From Pyropia yezoensis (taxonomy: Eukaryota > Rhodophyta > Bangiophyceae > Bangiales > Bangiaceae): a DNA stretch of 64,000 nt. The notes beneath the pieces are model-generated. The model saw only the letters and a program-made list of their open reading frames with translations, ran no database searches and was not told the origin of the DNA. A program made the translations under genes and the position numbers. Position 1 is the first letter of the stretch. Each line of letters starts with the position of its first letter. Location of the stretch: NCBI GenBank assembly GCA_009829735.1, contig CM020620.1, forward strand, positions 7,394,545 through 7,458,544, given 5' to 3'. Shown piece after piece: positions 43,199 to 54,726 of this stretch.

Positions 43199-43650
43199 AA
43201 CAACCCAACCGACACCGACTTCGGCTGTTGGGGGGTGAGGCTTATACCTACTGAGAAGGGTGTCACATGGACTCGGCAAGACTTAGGTTCACTAAGTTGG
43301 AGCGGACTTAGGCACACTAAGTAAGCTACTGACTTTTGCAAGTTTACTTGAAGGAGATGACTAACTCCGATAATCTACAAGTAACCTAAGGCTTACACCA
43401 AGGTCAACCTTCAGCCAGGAGGCAAGTGACGGACCAAGAAGGTTGACCTTCATGAGTATTAACCAACCAGGATGGGTTGGGGGATGCGGGAAAGAACCGA
43501 GGCAAGCCACGACTAAGTCAGACGGGGCACTCCCCAATGGCAGGCATTGGTATCATGCAAACGCCTCAGCGGGGGATGAGTTTATACTCACTACTACCCG
43601 GCCACCACAAGGGTCACCGGGGCCCTCTCCCTCACAAACAATAGCACCCC
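43199..43650. other. C2 spacer between convergent pol and antisense genes, with long hairpin
   Basis: No gene. It is less GC-rich than its surroundings and has repeated 'actaagt/acttagg' strings at 43,288-43,325. A 13-bp perfect inverted repeat, AAGGTCAACCTTC at 43,400-43,412 and its complement at 43,438-43,450, lies midway between the two converging genes. It could act as a two-way transcription end; that is an inference. Confidence 0.6.
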
Positions 43651-46121
43651 TCAGTGGGTAGACCCACTGCCCGAGGGAGGCCACTCACGCGTAAGCGCGT
43701 ATACCTCCATGCTCCACCGGTCGGCAATCTCACGACGGTCAATCACCCGAGTTACCTCGGTGCATAGCTGAACGAGGGTGCTGCGGCCAGCCTCCACGTC
43801 CTCCAGAGCTGTCTGGAGGCGGTCAAGCACGCCACCGATGCAACGCGCTGACCCAACCAGCGCAGCACCTGGGGGGATATCCCCCCAGCTAACAGAGAGA
43901 CCCTCCCGCATTGCGCGGGCAATGAGGGCGTCTACGCCCTCATACCAGAGCCGGGGACCCCCGGCACGCATGACAGGGGCAGAAGGTGACACTGGCGCAG
44001 CCAGAGGAGCCACAGGAGCCGACACGGCTACTACCGAAGCCGGTGGCACCTGATACGAGGCCCGGTAGGACCCCACCGAAGGGGCCCCACCGTAAACCCG
44101 TCGGGGCTCCGCCCGACAACGGGACACCTCACGCTCCCCACCCGCAGAGCCCCACTCTCGGGGACGACGGCCAACCACCGCCGGTATCGGGTTACCGAAC
44201 CACGGGGCAAGGACCTGAAGAGGGTCATGGATAACCATGGGAATACCCAGGTCAGCAACAGCCTCGGTGGACGCCCACCCATGGCAATTGGGCTCACCCG
44301 GCTGAGTACGCCGGATACGCAACGAGTGACGAGGCAAGGGGGTAGCCCCAGCCTGCGGGTCCCGGTACGGGGGAAGGGCCAACACCCCAGCCCAGTTATC
44401 GGCATCGTGAACAGCCAGCAGGGCCTCGAACTCCCGGGCCAACCCGGGCTTGGCGGCTATCATGTCCACGCCCAACTGCGCGATGTGCCGACGGACACCC
44501 GTCGGAAGATGAAACAGGCGCCCCTGCCGGCGGACGGACAGCAAGAAGGAGGAAGCCTTCCCGAGGGTAACCTCAAGGGTGAAGGTACCCTGCAACGGGT
44601 GGACCGGCCCAGAGGCCAACACACTCCCGAAGTATCGGAGGCAGGAGCCGGTGTCAAACCGGAAAGCAGGGGCGGGTTCCCACCCCTCCTGCCACAGAGG
44701 CGGGCGCACGGCAGTGTACACCGGCGCACGACCGTTACCGGTCTGCAAAGCACACGTTTTATCGGTGCGGAACGCATCCTCCATGACACCATGGTTGCGG
44801 CGCCAGCCCGACCCCGACTTCAACCCCGCCATAGGCGGGTACGGAGCCGTCAACGTCAGGTACGGGGATACCCCCGGGAAGTACGCGAACCCGGGATACC
44901 GGCCGGTATCACCCACCGTCTCCCCAAACGCAACCGGCTCCGCCGCCGCCGCAATCCCCCGAGCACTAGCCGGGTAGTCAACTTCCCGCGGCAACGCGGG
45001 GGCAATCAAGTCGCGTACCCCGAAGGCGGAGTCGAGGTAGACCTCACCCCGCCCCACCCGGGTGCGCCAGACTGCGCATGCCGGTCGTCCGGCTCACTCA
45101 GGATCCAATGGTGTTCCACCCGGACCGCGTTCGGCTGGTTGACCAGCCGCACCAACTCCCGCTCCCGACTCGGGTCTACCTTGACGCGCCGGGAGGTCTC
45201 TCCAGGGAGACGCGGCTGGTGGAAGCCCACCCGCATCCGCCCAGCGGACTCCATCGACTCTTGCACAGTCATGCCTCGAACCCGAGCCACCGAATCGGAC
45301 ATCGACATGGCGGGTTGACCCGCCGCCACGGCGACGCCGCCACCCAAAGGGGCAACCCGGGCAGGACCAGGAAGAATCGGGGGCGCCGGGGGATGCCCCA
45401 CCGGCAGATGGGCCGGTGCCGGAGGTGCACGGGGCCGAGGAGGAAGAAGAAGGGCGGGCGCCCGCCCGGAGTAGCTCCCGGAGTCCACTGCCATCGGGGT
45501 AGACACTTCTTGACCGCCAAGCGTCCGCGGCACCGCGGGCAGAGCATCGCCGCCACCTGGGCTCGACGTGGGCGCCACGGGGGCAGCAGGGGTAGACCCG
45601 TTACCCGCCGCCGCGGATACACCAACCGGGCGGGCACCCGCGCCGTCTTGACCCGCCGTCCCGGCCGGGGTGCCGCCACGACCATCCGACACGCCGGCGA
45701 CGGCGTCTTGAGGTAGAGCCGCGCCGGCACCGGCGACAGGAGCCATCCGGGCCGCCGGAGGAGTAGGGGTAGAGGCAGCCGCTACACGCGGTTGCCCGCC
45801 ACCCGACGGAGCCGTCGTGCCGCTGCACACGGACGACAAACCGCCCGGCGCACCTTCCGGGGCCACGCGGACGGTTACCCGGTCGCCCTCGTCTTCGGAC
45901 GAGCTCGCCAAGAAGCACTCGGCAGCGGTGGCAGAGACGGGAACGTCGTCCACGATCACCTCTTCCTCCTCCTCAATCAGGAGGTCGTCCTCGCCCCCGG
46001 GTACCTGGGGGTCCGACATGGTGAAACCGGGGTAGCAGGGGCGTCCCGTGCCAGAAAGCCGCAACCGGCTCGACCCGGTACGAGGAACGCTCGCGCGGAC
46101 GAGCCAGGGAAGCGCGGGCAC
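43651..46121 (-). pseudogene. C2 antisense gene region, unknown protein
   Basis: Minus-strand coding region between pol and the 3' LTR, running against pol. A likely start is 'MSDPQVPGGEDDLLIEEEEE' near 46,019. The N-terminal half is acidic, then Ala/Pro/Gly-rich. The C-terminal half looks folded, with 'CLRYFGSVLASGPVHPL' and 'SVRRQGRLFHLPTGVRR', and ends at 43,651. Those two motifs match 'LLDHFGSVMLTAAPDHL' and 'CVQRRGMLWHLPLRLIQ' of the element A antisense ORF, with 29 and 31 residues between FGSV and the RR pair. I see no membrane segment and no known enzyme motif. The region is broken in this copy. Confidence 0.7.
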
Positions 46122-46595
46122 CCGCGCTTATAACCACACAGCTCGACACGAGCGATACGGTAGCGCGGGACGACCCGCGCCAGCCGAGCTACGAGGGCGC
46201 TCCACCCAGGCACCTGGATCGGGGCCACGCGCCCCCACACGGGGTAACCAAGGGGGGTCACTCCCAACCGCCCCCCACGCAACGCGGGCAACCCCCCCCA
46301 CCCACTCAATCGTCTCACGAGAGGGGCCCCCCTACCACCAGACGCCTGGTGGCGGATCCGCTTGCACCACCCCTCGGAAAGGGGCGTCGTGAACAGAAAC
46401 CCGCATCCGGAATTCAACGGTCCGGAAAACGGATCGTGTGTGTACCACACAAAGGGGGGCACCCCCCTCAGACAACCTCGAAATGGGGTGTCTGTCGCGA
46501 CAGGGCGCAAAGCCCCACCCGACTGGTAAACGGTCACGCGACCCACTTACATTCGGTAACCCGAATGCAACTCGACCCGAGGACGGGCCGAATCT

Positions 46596-46607
46596 AAGGG
46601 GGGGATA
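46596..46607 (+). promoter_or_regulatory. C2 polypurine tract
   Basis: 'aaggggggga' directly before the 3' LTR, the expected plus-strand primer site. Confidence 0.7.
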
Positions 46608-46972
46608 TGTAGCAATATGGTCGGCCGTATTGTGAACCTAATAATTAGGGGGGCTACTTCTAATCCTTGGCTTTCAATTTGAGAGTCCGTACTGGTCACG
46701 GTATCTATAAGTTACGTATGACCAGAGGGACTTGCATCTTGGGGTGGAGGGTAGTTAGTAGTGTCTCCGAGGGTTTATAACGAGGGGGCCGGCGGCGAAT
46801 CCACCGCCGGCCAAGGCAGAACAACAAACCCCTCCCATTTGGGCTCCCATCTTGGTCCCGTGGCTTGCGCTCCAAGGACAGCAACCTTGGCCTCCCGGTG
46901 ACGTTGGTGCCGATCCCCCGTGGTGAGTGTTCCCTGAGAGTGGACGTGTAGCGGATACCCTATTGTGCTACA
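46608..46972 (+). repeat. C2 3' LTR
   Basis: 365-bp LTR with the gtagcggataccc variant near its 3' end, shared with the U1 solo LTR and absent from the C1 and C2 5' LTRs (gcgacggatccc). Confidence 0.93.
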
Positions 46973-47342
46973 GCACGCCCCCCAGGCGCCTCCCAGAGAC
47001 GCGGAGGAATTCCGTATACGAACAACTCCGGGCTACGCGGGGCGACGAGAGGGGGGCTCTCGTCGCCTGACAGGGTCGGGGGGTTCGGGGGGGGGCTCGG
47101 GGGGGTCAGGGGGGGGCTTGGGGGGGTCGGCGCCGCAGTGGCGCGGCGATGCAGCAAAAGCTTGGTGCTGCAAAGAAAGAAAAATGAGAATTATTATCCA
47201 CATCAGTGACTGCCCGATAACTCTGTCCCATGATAAGAGAAAGGAAGAGAAACACACGCTACACGCTACATGTACGAGCCCAGACGCAGACGCACCTCGT
47301 ACAACGCTCGGCGTCAGCGCTGCGGTGGTTTGACTGCGCCAT
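46973..47342 (-). pseudogene. U2 second gene, 5' part, interrupted by C2
   Basis: Minus-strand ATG at 47,342. Exon 1 is 47,342-47,296, the 128-bp intron is 47,295-47,168, and exon 2 runs from 47,167 to the C2 insertion at 46,973. The protein starts MAQSNHRSADAERCTSTKLL. It is the same Pro/Thr-rich protein as in U1, here with 'SPELFVYGIPPRLWEAPGG'. Identical exon edges in both copies support the intron. Function unknown. Confidence 0.65.
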
Positions 47343-47867
47343 TCTGCGCACGCGACCACGCACTGGGCGGAGGGCAGGGGGAGAACTGAAAGAGTGGACA
47401 GGGACAGGGGGGGGAGGAGAGAGGGAAAAAGCACAAAGAGAGGGGAAAGGGATATGGGGGGGAGGAGCGACACCTACCAGGTCGGCACGACTGGACAGGG
47501 TGCGGCAGGTTGGAGAATGTCTGGCATGGAAGAGGCAGTGGGCGACGCAACTGAGTGGGAAACAATCTACTTGATACATAAGTTCCTTCCCTGAGAAAAT
47601 CCTAGTGTATCATTGGTGGAATCAGGCCGGCCGACGAATGTACTTCGGGAGTTTGACGACAGTTCGATTGCTGTCGCACCCCGTCTTCAAGTCAGCAATG
47701 TGACCTGTTTGCCCTCCCCGCTGCGGGAGAGTCCTAAGTGCTCACCGAGCGACCGGTGCAGCTGTTCAACGGGCGCCCCAGCCCAGCGCACCTCCAACAT
47801 GGCGCCTTGCAAACAAGGTCACTCTCGGTACGTCTCTTCCGTTTATCTCTTACAAAAATCTTTGCGC

Positions 47868-50783
47868 TTACGCTAAGCCCGCGAGAAAAACAGACGTAGT
47901 CCGGAGGCTCTCTTCGTAGACGGACGATGCCCACCGCGATCCATCATGAATGCTCTTTTCCAACACGGCGTCGCTGTGCAGCAGACCTTCCTTGTTCTCG
48001 CGGAGCCGCTTGTCGCCGGCCTTGGTCGCCAACCTCGCTCCAGGCTTCGCGGGCCTTCTCCTGGTAGCACTATTTGGTCTCCAGTCTCCAGCCTCTCTCG
48101 CCAGCGCTTTGTCCCGCACCAGCTTGGCCGCCGACTGAAGCTCAGTCTCGGCAGTGTACTCGTTCGCGTTCTGATTGTAGTGGCCATGCCACGCCTCAAT
48201 GGCCTGCTCACCGTAGAGCCCAAGACTTCTAAACCGCTCCAGGAAGTCAGGTGCATGGTAGAGGAGGATGTGCATCTTAGGAGAAACATTAAACCACGGG
48301 AACTTGTTCTTGAGCCAGGTCACGAGGGCGGTCGTGTTGGAGCGAAAGGCCTTGATCTCCTCCTCATCAAGAGTGTCCGCTCGGTTCAGTGTCCTCCTCA
48401 CCTTGCCCCACAGATCCCAAACCATCTTGACCGCCCTGTAGTCGGCGTCAGGAACCACTCCCAGGAGCGTGTGCACCACAACATCCCTTCTTGCCGCGAT
48501 GGTGTGGCAGTCCTTGCCGATGAAAATGCCCCCGTGGTACGGTGAAGGTTGAACTCGTACAGACCGCCTCAACGTCTCGGCAAGTCCCTTGGCGTAGGTC
48601 TTGCCTACCTCTGGGCTCGTGCACATGATCACAAGCTCAACGCAGAGTCGCAGAAAGCGCATGTTTGCTCCCAGAATAAGGTGCAGGGGAACAGGCACGA
48701 TCTGCCGCGGGTCCCCTTTAAGCAGGGGAAGCCGTTCAATGGAGAGGTGCTTCGATACAGGCTGCTCACTGGGCAGCGGTCCTGGAAGCACGTGGGCCGC
48801 CTCCATGGCGAGAATATGGGAATGTGACCGCAGGTGCCGGGCGCCCGTCACGTCTTGTAGAGTGCCGTACTTGGCGTCAAGAGCAGCGTTTGTTGCGCTT
48901 GGAGCCCTTGTGCTGCAGCACCAGAGGCAGGGCATCGTCGCACTTGGCCCTTTGTGCCCATGCACAGTACACAGGGCATTGTAGTCACCCGCGCTGAAGA
49001 GACGCACGGCTCGCCGACTACCGCCAGCCAGGACACCATCCCTAAGCAGCAACTCAATCTGCGGCAGGTGACCGGCCAGCATAGGTAACACCTGCTCATG
49101 CTTGTCTTTGCTGGCAGTGTAGACAGCCACCAGAATCGTGTTTTCAAGCTTGTTCGGCTTGCGCTGGTTGATGATCGAAGCTACGATCTTGACGGAGCTG
49201 GGATCACCGCCCTTGTCGAGACCGAGCGTCACTTGGACGTCCTTCACTTGCGGAGGATGGAAGACGGCCCATGGGCTGCCAGAGTCCGCTACTGGGACAA
49301 CGTAGTCGCCTGTCTGCGCAATTGGCCGAGCCTCCTTGTCATGAAGAAGCCGCTCAACGAAAGAGCCAGAATCCCACAACGCAGCCACCTTCTCCTGCAC
49401 GGCGTCGCGGAGACCCGCCAGATGGGCACCAGTGCTATTCACCACCACCCTTTTTGACTCCAAGCCCTCAAGGCGGCGCCCCTTCGCGCGAAGAGCAGGT
49501 AGACTCGCCATGCCGCTCTCAGCAGCACCGAAGCCGCTTCGGATTTTGTCGTACTGGGACGAGCTGACCCCAACCGTTGCGATCATCCCCACCTGCTCCT
49601 CCACTGACAACCGACAAGGCGTCCGTGGCTGCTTCCCCTTGCGCGACTTGGGGGACAAAGAGGTGCCGTCAACCCCAGTCGCGCCAAGCACTTGCCGGCC
49701 AAACGCCAGGCGCTGGTTCTCTTGGCACTTGTTGACCTCGGCCTTTTGGGCGACAGGCATGCGTACGTAATGCACCATGCGACCGAGCGTCCGCTTGATC
49801 CACATCTCAGATGGAGTTGTGCGCAGCAATACCGTGCCCACAATTAATTGCAGATTAGGTCCATTCGCGTCATTTTAAAAGTTCCCGGCCCGTAATTTCC
49901 GAAGATATTCCGTGACCATGCGGGACCCGTCCGGTTCGCCCTGACCCACCGCTAAGACATTAACGTCCGGCATCGGAGCGGGTGGAGTCGCAAGGGCGGC
50001 GGCCAGCTCCTCGCGGAGCTTAACTGCCGCCGCGCGCTCAAGCGCCAGCAGGCGCTCGGCGCGCACCACGCGCTCCTGAAAGTTTTTTAAACTAACTGCC
50101 GAAAGAGGACAGGCGGGGCATGAGCCAGGGGAAGGGGATTCGGAAAGGGGGGGTTCGGGGGAAGAGGGGGGGTCAGGGGAGGGGGCAGAGGTTGGGAAGG
50201 GGGGGGGGGTGGGAGGAGGGGGGGGAATAGGGGGAGGGAAGGGGATGGGGGGCGGGTGGTGGGTTGGGGATGGGGGGGGGGTAGGGGGAGGGGGGCAAGT
50301 CATTGCTCCTTGACATTCGTTGAGAGGAAGTGGGGAGGTGTGGTGCCCGCCTTGCTTGGCGGTAGCACCGGTCGCATACCCCGTGGGTAAGGCCGTGGCC
50401 ATCCGGCCCCAGGATTGTCTTGCAGAACGTTGCGGGCAGCGCGGCCACCGCCCGACCAGCGGCCGTCTCCGCAGCCTCAGGCAGTTGCCTCCATTTTTCG
50501 AGGCCAACCCCCCGCTTGAGGAACACCCCGCCGCAGGGGGTGCAGAAGAACGCGAGCACCTTCTTAGAAAAGACATTCTTTATCTCAAGAAGGGACAAGC
50601 TGCAAAACGACACGGTAAAAAAGCAAGAGAAAAAGACCGTGTCCACGTCAGTGCCAGGACATTACCCAGAACAGTAAAGCAGTATGGCCACCAGACGGAA
50701 AGCGGCACGCAAAAAAAAAGATGCATGGTGCAAGGTACCACTCACCTTATCGCTCGACCACTCACGGCGCTCGGCTCACCCAT
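47868..50783 (-). CDS. U2 transposase, CMC/Chapaev-like
   Basis: Best copy of the U transposase. Exon 1 is 50,783-50,746 (GTGAGT donor) and exon 2 starts at 50,599 after TTGCAG. The zinc-finger-like N terminus keeps both pairs ('FFCTPCGG', then 'FCKTILGPDGHGLTHGVCDRC'). A Pro-rich stretch and a coiled-coil piece ('RVVRAERLLALERAAAVKL') follow, then the 657-residue body ending at 47,868. In the body I read DDE-like acids in 'LGLDKGGDPSSVK', 'SAGDYNALC' and 'YGEQAIEAWHGHYN', with 'PCLWC' and 'SPKMHILLYHAPDF' between. Such a transposase would cut and move U by its CACC ends. A TAA at 49,875-49,877 lies in frame between the coiled coil and the body, in both copies: an unseen intron, read-through, or a dead source copy are the options. 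Confidence 0.75.
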
Positions 50784-51022
50784 CCGGCGATGCCACAGCC
50801 GCACAGTCAGGGGGAGGAGGAAAAGCAGGGTGATCGGTCAAGTGGAGTGGGGACGGCAGGGTGAGCGGTGAGGGGGTAGAGATAAAAATAGCGCCGCGGC
50901 CGGGGTGGTCGACCACCGGTCGCAGACCCTGGGTGCTATGGGGACGTGGATGCGCAAGAACTGGGCGCGGAAGACGCCGGTGCGACGCATCCCCCTCTCA
51001 CGGGCTCTGTGGGGCGGTGACC

Positions 51023-51056
51023 AAAAATTGGGGGCACGAAAGTGCCCCCAATTTTT
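51023..51056. repeat. Perfect 15-bp subterminal hairpin of U2
   Basis: Arms AAAAATTGGGGGCAC and its exact complement around a GAAA tetranucleotide, about 70 bp inside the U2 terminus. U1 has the same hairpin with mismatches (about 12,997-13,030). A transposase or replication signal is possible; nothing in the sequence decides. Confidence 0.85.
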
Positions 51057-53854
51057 GCTCCAGCCAGTGGCAGGCCTCCACGTCTGCTGGAAAGATTGGT
51101 GTAAACAAAAGCCAGGATGCCCACCTTAACTAGGGGTGGGGGGGTGCGACGCGGGGAGCGGGGCGGGAGGAAGGGCGCAAGGGAGGCGTAGAAGCACGCG
51201 CGGGAAAAATTCGAGGCCGAATACCGCGTGAGGCCGCGCCGGAGGGGCCACCGAGGGCCGGGGAAGGGCGCTCTGGAAGAAATCGAGAGAAAAAACTTGG
51301 GCGACATCCACAGCAAGCGCGCCGTCGGAGGCCCGGGCCGCACCGCCAACGCGGCGTTCGGGTGTACGCGACGCAGGGAAACGACGCGCGCGCGGTTGAC
51401 AGTCCCGCCGGACATCCCAGAACGACTGAGAGCCACAGAGACAAGGCCGACTCGAGCCGGCCCGCCCCGACGGGAGACAGTCATTTGGCATGCGTTGCTG
51501 TGACCGGTCGTCCGTCCCAAGAAGCGCGACGAACAGAGCAAGATCATTGGCTGTCAGCACGCAAAGACCACCAAAATATGCGAAACCGCCATACTTGCGC
51601 ATGTAGACGCGTGAATGTGGCACATGGCACGCGTTTGTGCCTCAAATCACTCGTGGACGTGGCACACTATTTTGTCTTCCATGCCCAATGCATCCCCAGT
51701 CCTGCCAAAGGAGGGCAATATTTCTCCACAATGACTCTCTTTGCGCTGCGTGTCTCGCTACTTTGCCGATACGAGGAACCATTCGGACGGTCTTTCCGCG
51801 TCCCGGGCAGTCCAGCAGGGGGGCTAGTGCACGTTATCGCGTATTGTATGAACGCGTGCGAACTCGGACAATACATTCAGCGAACACCGGAATTCCGTAA
51901 CCACATCCGAATCGCTGCCCGAGAGACCCCTCGGTCGTGTCTCAGGTATGCTGTAGTCCCTCAAGACCATGTAGCCCCCGTCCCGCAACAACTCCTTATG
52001 ATTCTGAAGAGCGCTTGTTCTCAGCCAGTCAGAGGCGCCCACGTTGCGTTTAAAATATATATTGCGGCAAGATGGTATGCGAGATGGTCGGGACCCGTGG
52101 AAACACTCTTACGTCTGGCGGGCGGTAATGCTCTCCGATGATGGCTTGAAAAATCACATCGAGGGTCTTCGACGAGTCCCACGGGAGTCCTCCGTCCAGT
52201 ACAGAAAACCCCGACATCCGGGTTATTTTTGTTGTAGGGCAGTGACGAGCGGCGACACGGCGCCGCCGCCCGCCAGCGAAAAGAAGGGGGACACGGGGTG
52301 GCACGCCGCGGAGGCAGCGCCAAAGCCGCAGGCCGCCACCCCCGGCGACCCCCGCAGGGCGCGGGGGTGGTGGGCACCCAGTCGAGGACCCCCTCGTACG
52401 CATTCGCCGGCCTCCCGTGGCCGGCGGCCGCGTCCCCCCCCCCCCGGCGGTAGGCGGTGGAGCCAGCCGGGCGCCCCCGGCAGGCCATTGGCGGCCGCCA
52501 GGTCAACGGCAACGACGGGGGAGAAGTCCAGCCCGCCGTGCCCCCCCGGGGTGAGCCAGTTGCAAGAGGGCGGCGCCGCCGCCACCGTCACCGACCCGAC
52601 GGTCAGCACCCCCCCGCGGGGGCACAGCCGCATGGGGGTGCCGTCGGGCACTTCCCGCAGCGCCGGCCACGTGGTCTCCACCACCCCGAGCCGCGTCGCA
52701 TGCGTCAACGCCACCGGCACGCCGGCGCTGGCGCCCGCTGCGGGCGCGCCCGAGAAGACGGCCAGCCAGAGGAGGGCGTCGTCGTCCAAGTTCGCCATCG
52801 CCATTTGGGGCCGCGAGACGGTCGTGGCGGGCAGTCCGGCAGTGGCTGGAGGCAGCTACAATGGTGGGGCGGGGGAGCAAAGGCGGCGCGGAGGTGGCGC
52901 TTAGCGTGGAGTAGGCGACCCCATTGCGCCCGCTCCCCACGTACCGGCCCTTGGTGGCGGCGACCAAGCGGCAAAGGCGGAGGGACGGGCAGTGGTAGCG
53001 ATGCCTGCACTGACGGCTGGCGGGGTGACGTGGGCTGCTGGCGGCGGAGCAAGTGGGCAGAGCTAGGGGCGCGGTGGGGGGAGTCGCCCGCTCGCCCCAC
53101 ACTTTCCACCTACTGCCGGGTCCGCGCGCTTCTCCCCGCGGGGGCGTCGCGCCACAGCGAGGATTGGCGGCGGCGGGGCGGGGGCGGCAGGAGCAGCGGC
53201 CCTCGCCGCGACGCTAGTGGCCGCCGGCGGTGCGACGGTGGCAGCGGCAGGCGCTAGGGGGTGCTGGGTGGGGGCCGCCCACGCCGCCGGCGAGCACTGT
53301 TGCGGCTGTGGTGGCGGCGTCGGTGCCGCGCCTCCACTGTTCCCACCGCCGCTGCAGTATCTTTTTGCCGCGCACCTGCTCATCTCGCCCACCCGTCCTG
53401 GATGGGGGACCGCGGCGGGAGCTGCCGCGACGGCGTCGGCGGCATCCCCCCCCAAGCCGACCGACGCACCGGGCTCCGCGGGCCGCGCCAAGGCTCGACA
53501 ACTGGCTTCTCACTGATGAGCACGTGCCCAGCCCAGAAAAAGACAAAAAGAACAATACGAAACAGTGCCCCACGGCGACGTCCCGTCCCCCCCTCGCTGA
53601 CGGCACACGGCGGACGGGGCGGCGGCGGCGGTAGCAAGCACAGTCAAAAGAGGGGCCCACCACAGAGGAGGACAAGGCCGGGGGTGACGGCGGGCGGGAG
53701 GAGGCTGCCAGGGACGACGACGCGGATGACGGCGGGACGCCGGCGACGAGCGCCGCCCCGCCGCGTCGGCCGCCGCGAGCGCCGCGTGCAGCGCGGCATG
53801 GCGCTCGACGGCGTGGGCGCCCAAAGCGGGTGCCCCTGAGAACGACGTCCCCTG

Positions 53855-53959
53855 GCACGGCGTAGCCGGGCACAGCTCGGCGTGGCCGGGCACGGCGCGG
53901 CGTAGCCGGGCACGGCACGGCGTAGCCGGGCACGGCAAGGCGTAGCCGGGGACGGCACG
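53855..53959. repeat. 20-bp minisatellite
   Basis: Five copies of a 20-bp unit 'gcacggcgtagccgggcacg' with single-base changes. Confidence 0.9.
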
Positions 53960-54726
53960 CTGGCGAGGATGAGCCGCGCGGCGGGCTCCCCAAACCGCGC
54001 TGCCGTTCCCGACAGCCCCCCGTGCCGCGCGGCGGCCGCCGGGAGGGAGCCCCCCCATAAGTCTTGGACGAAAGCGCTTCACCCCAGACGGCGGGACGAC
54101 TCTCACGCGCTTGTGTGGCATGCTCCCCAAGGAAAAGCCCTCATCTCCGAGAGGGCCTTGCCTAATTAGGGGGTCGCGTCTCCCTTGGAGAGTGGAGGGG
54201 GGATGGAAGATGCGGGTGGCGGAGCATACGAATGGTACGTGCTGTTGAGGCTGTGTTGGGACTGTCGGTACCAGGCGTACCAACACAGCCCCTGGCGGGG
54301 AAGCAGTGTAGATACACTGAGGGGCCGTGTGCTCCTCGCCCGTGTGCACAAGTCCCCGTGCACGTCCACCTCCAGGTACCACAGTGACAGAGTAAAGGAG
54401 AGTGTGTGTGTCTACCGTCCCGTGCACGCAGGGGCTAGTCCCCGGGGTGCGCCTCTCTAATACCCCTCGTCGGCGACGACCGCCCGTCTAGCGTTCGCCC
54501 CCGCGCCGGGCGTGCCCGTCTGGCTGGCCCCCCCTCAGTCGGTGCCCCTGCCAGCCGGCCGCCTGTGCCCAGCTGGCGGCCGCACACCCCGGCAGGCTCC
54601 CCCGTCCATCCGCATAATGGGTTGGGGCCTGCGCGTGTCCCGCGCCGCTTACGCCTGCCTGTGTGGCAGGGGAGCCTTGGCCTGCCCGTATGGCAGGCCG
54701 CCGCGCCGCCCCATTGCAGTCCGCCT

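Larger units (their letters stand above)
36264..46972 (+). mobile_element. C2: full-length family C Ty3/gypsy element inside U2
   Basis: 10.7-kb LTR retrotransposon: 5' LTR, PBS, leader, gag with CCHC knuckle, protease, reverse transcriptase, RNase H, integrase, chromodomain-like tail, a convergent antisense gene, polypurine tract and 3' LTR. The target duplications are ACACG (36,259-36,263) and GCACG (46,973-46,977), one base apart; the U1 solo LTR has CGTGT, the same site on the other strand. The two LTRs differ by about 2 percent, so the insertion is fairly young. All parts are present, but the body has a few breaks, so it is probably not autonomous. Confidence 0.92.
35535..51138 (-). mobile_element. 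U2: second CMC/Chapaev-like DNA transposon, carrying full-length C2
   Basis: Opposite-strand copy of U1. Termini are CACCCTTCGTTAAG (35,535-35,548) and CTTAACTAGGGGTG (51,125-51,138), with GGGG on both sides (35,531-35,534 and 51,139-51,142) as the 4-bp duplication, less telling because the area is G-rich. It has the same two genes as U1. The second gene is interrupted by C2 at exactly the base where U1 has the solo LTR. U2 lacks the U1 TAG in the transposase finger exon, so it is the better-preserved copy. Confidence 0.85.

Noticed and set aside
17078-46972. Two independent family C insertions at the same site
   Set aside because: Same base, same duplication and same orientation relative to U, and the solo LTR combines features of both C2 LTRs; one insertion explains all of it.
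12915-51138. Large inverted segmental duplication of 12.9-30 kb and 35.5-51 kb
   Set aside because: Similarity stops exactly at the U termini on both sides and the flanks are unrelated, so these are two transposon copies.
52223-52804. 193-residue minus-strand protein
   Set aside because: No recognisable domain or homologue by eye, and equally long frames overlap it on the other strand; kept only as a mention.
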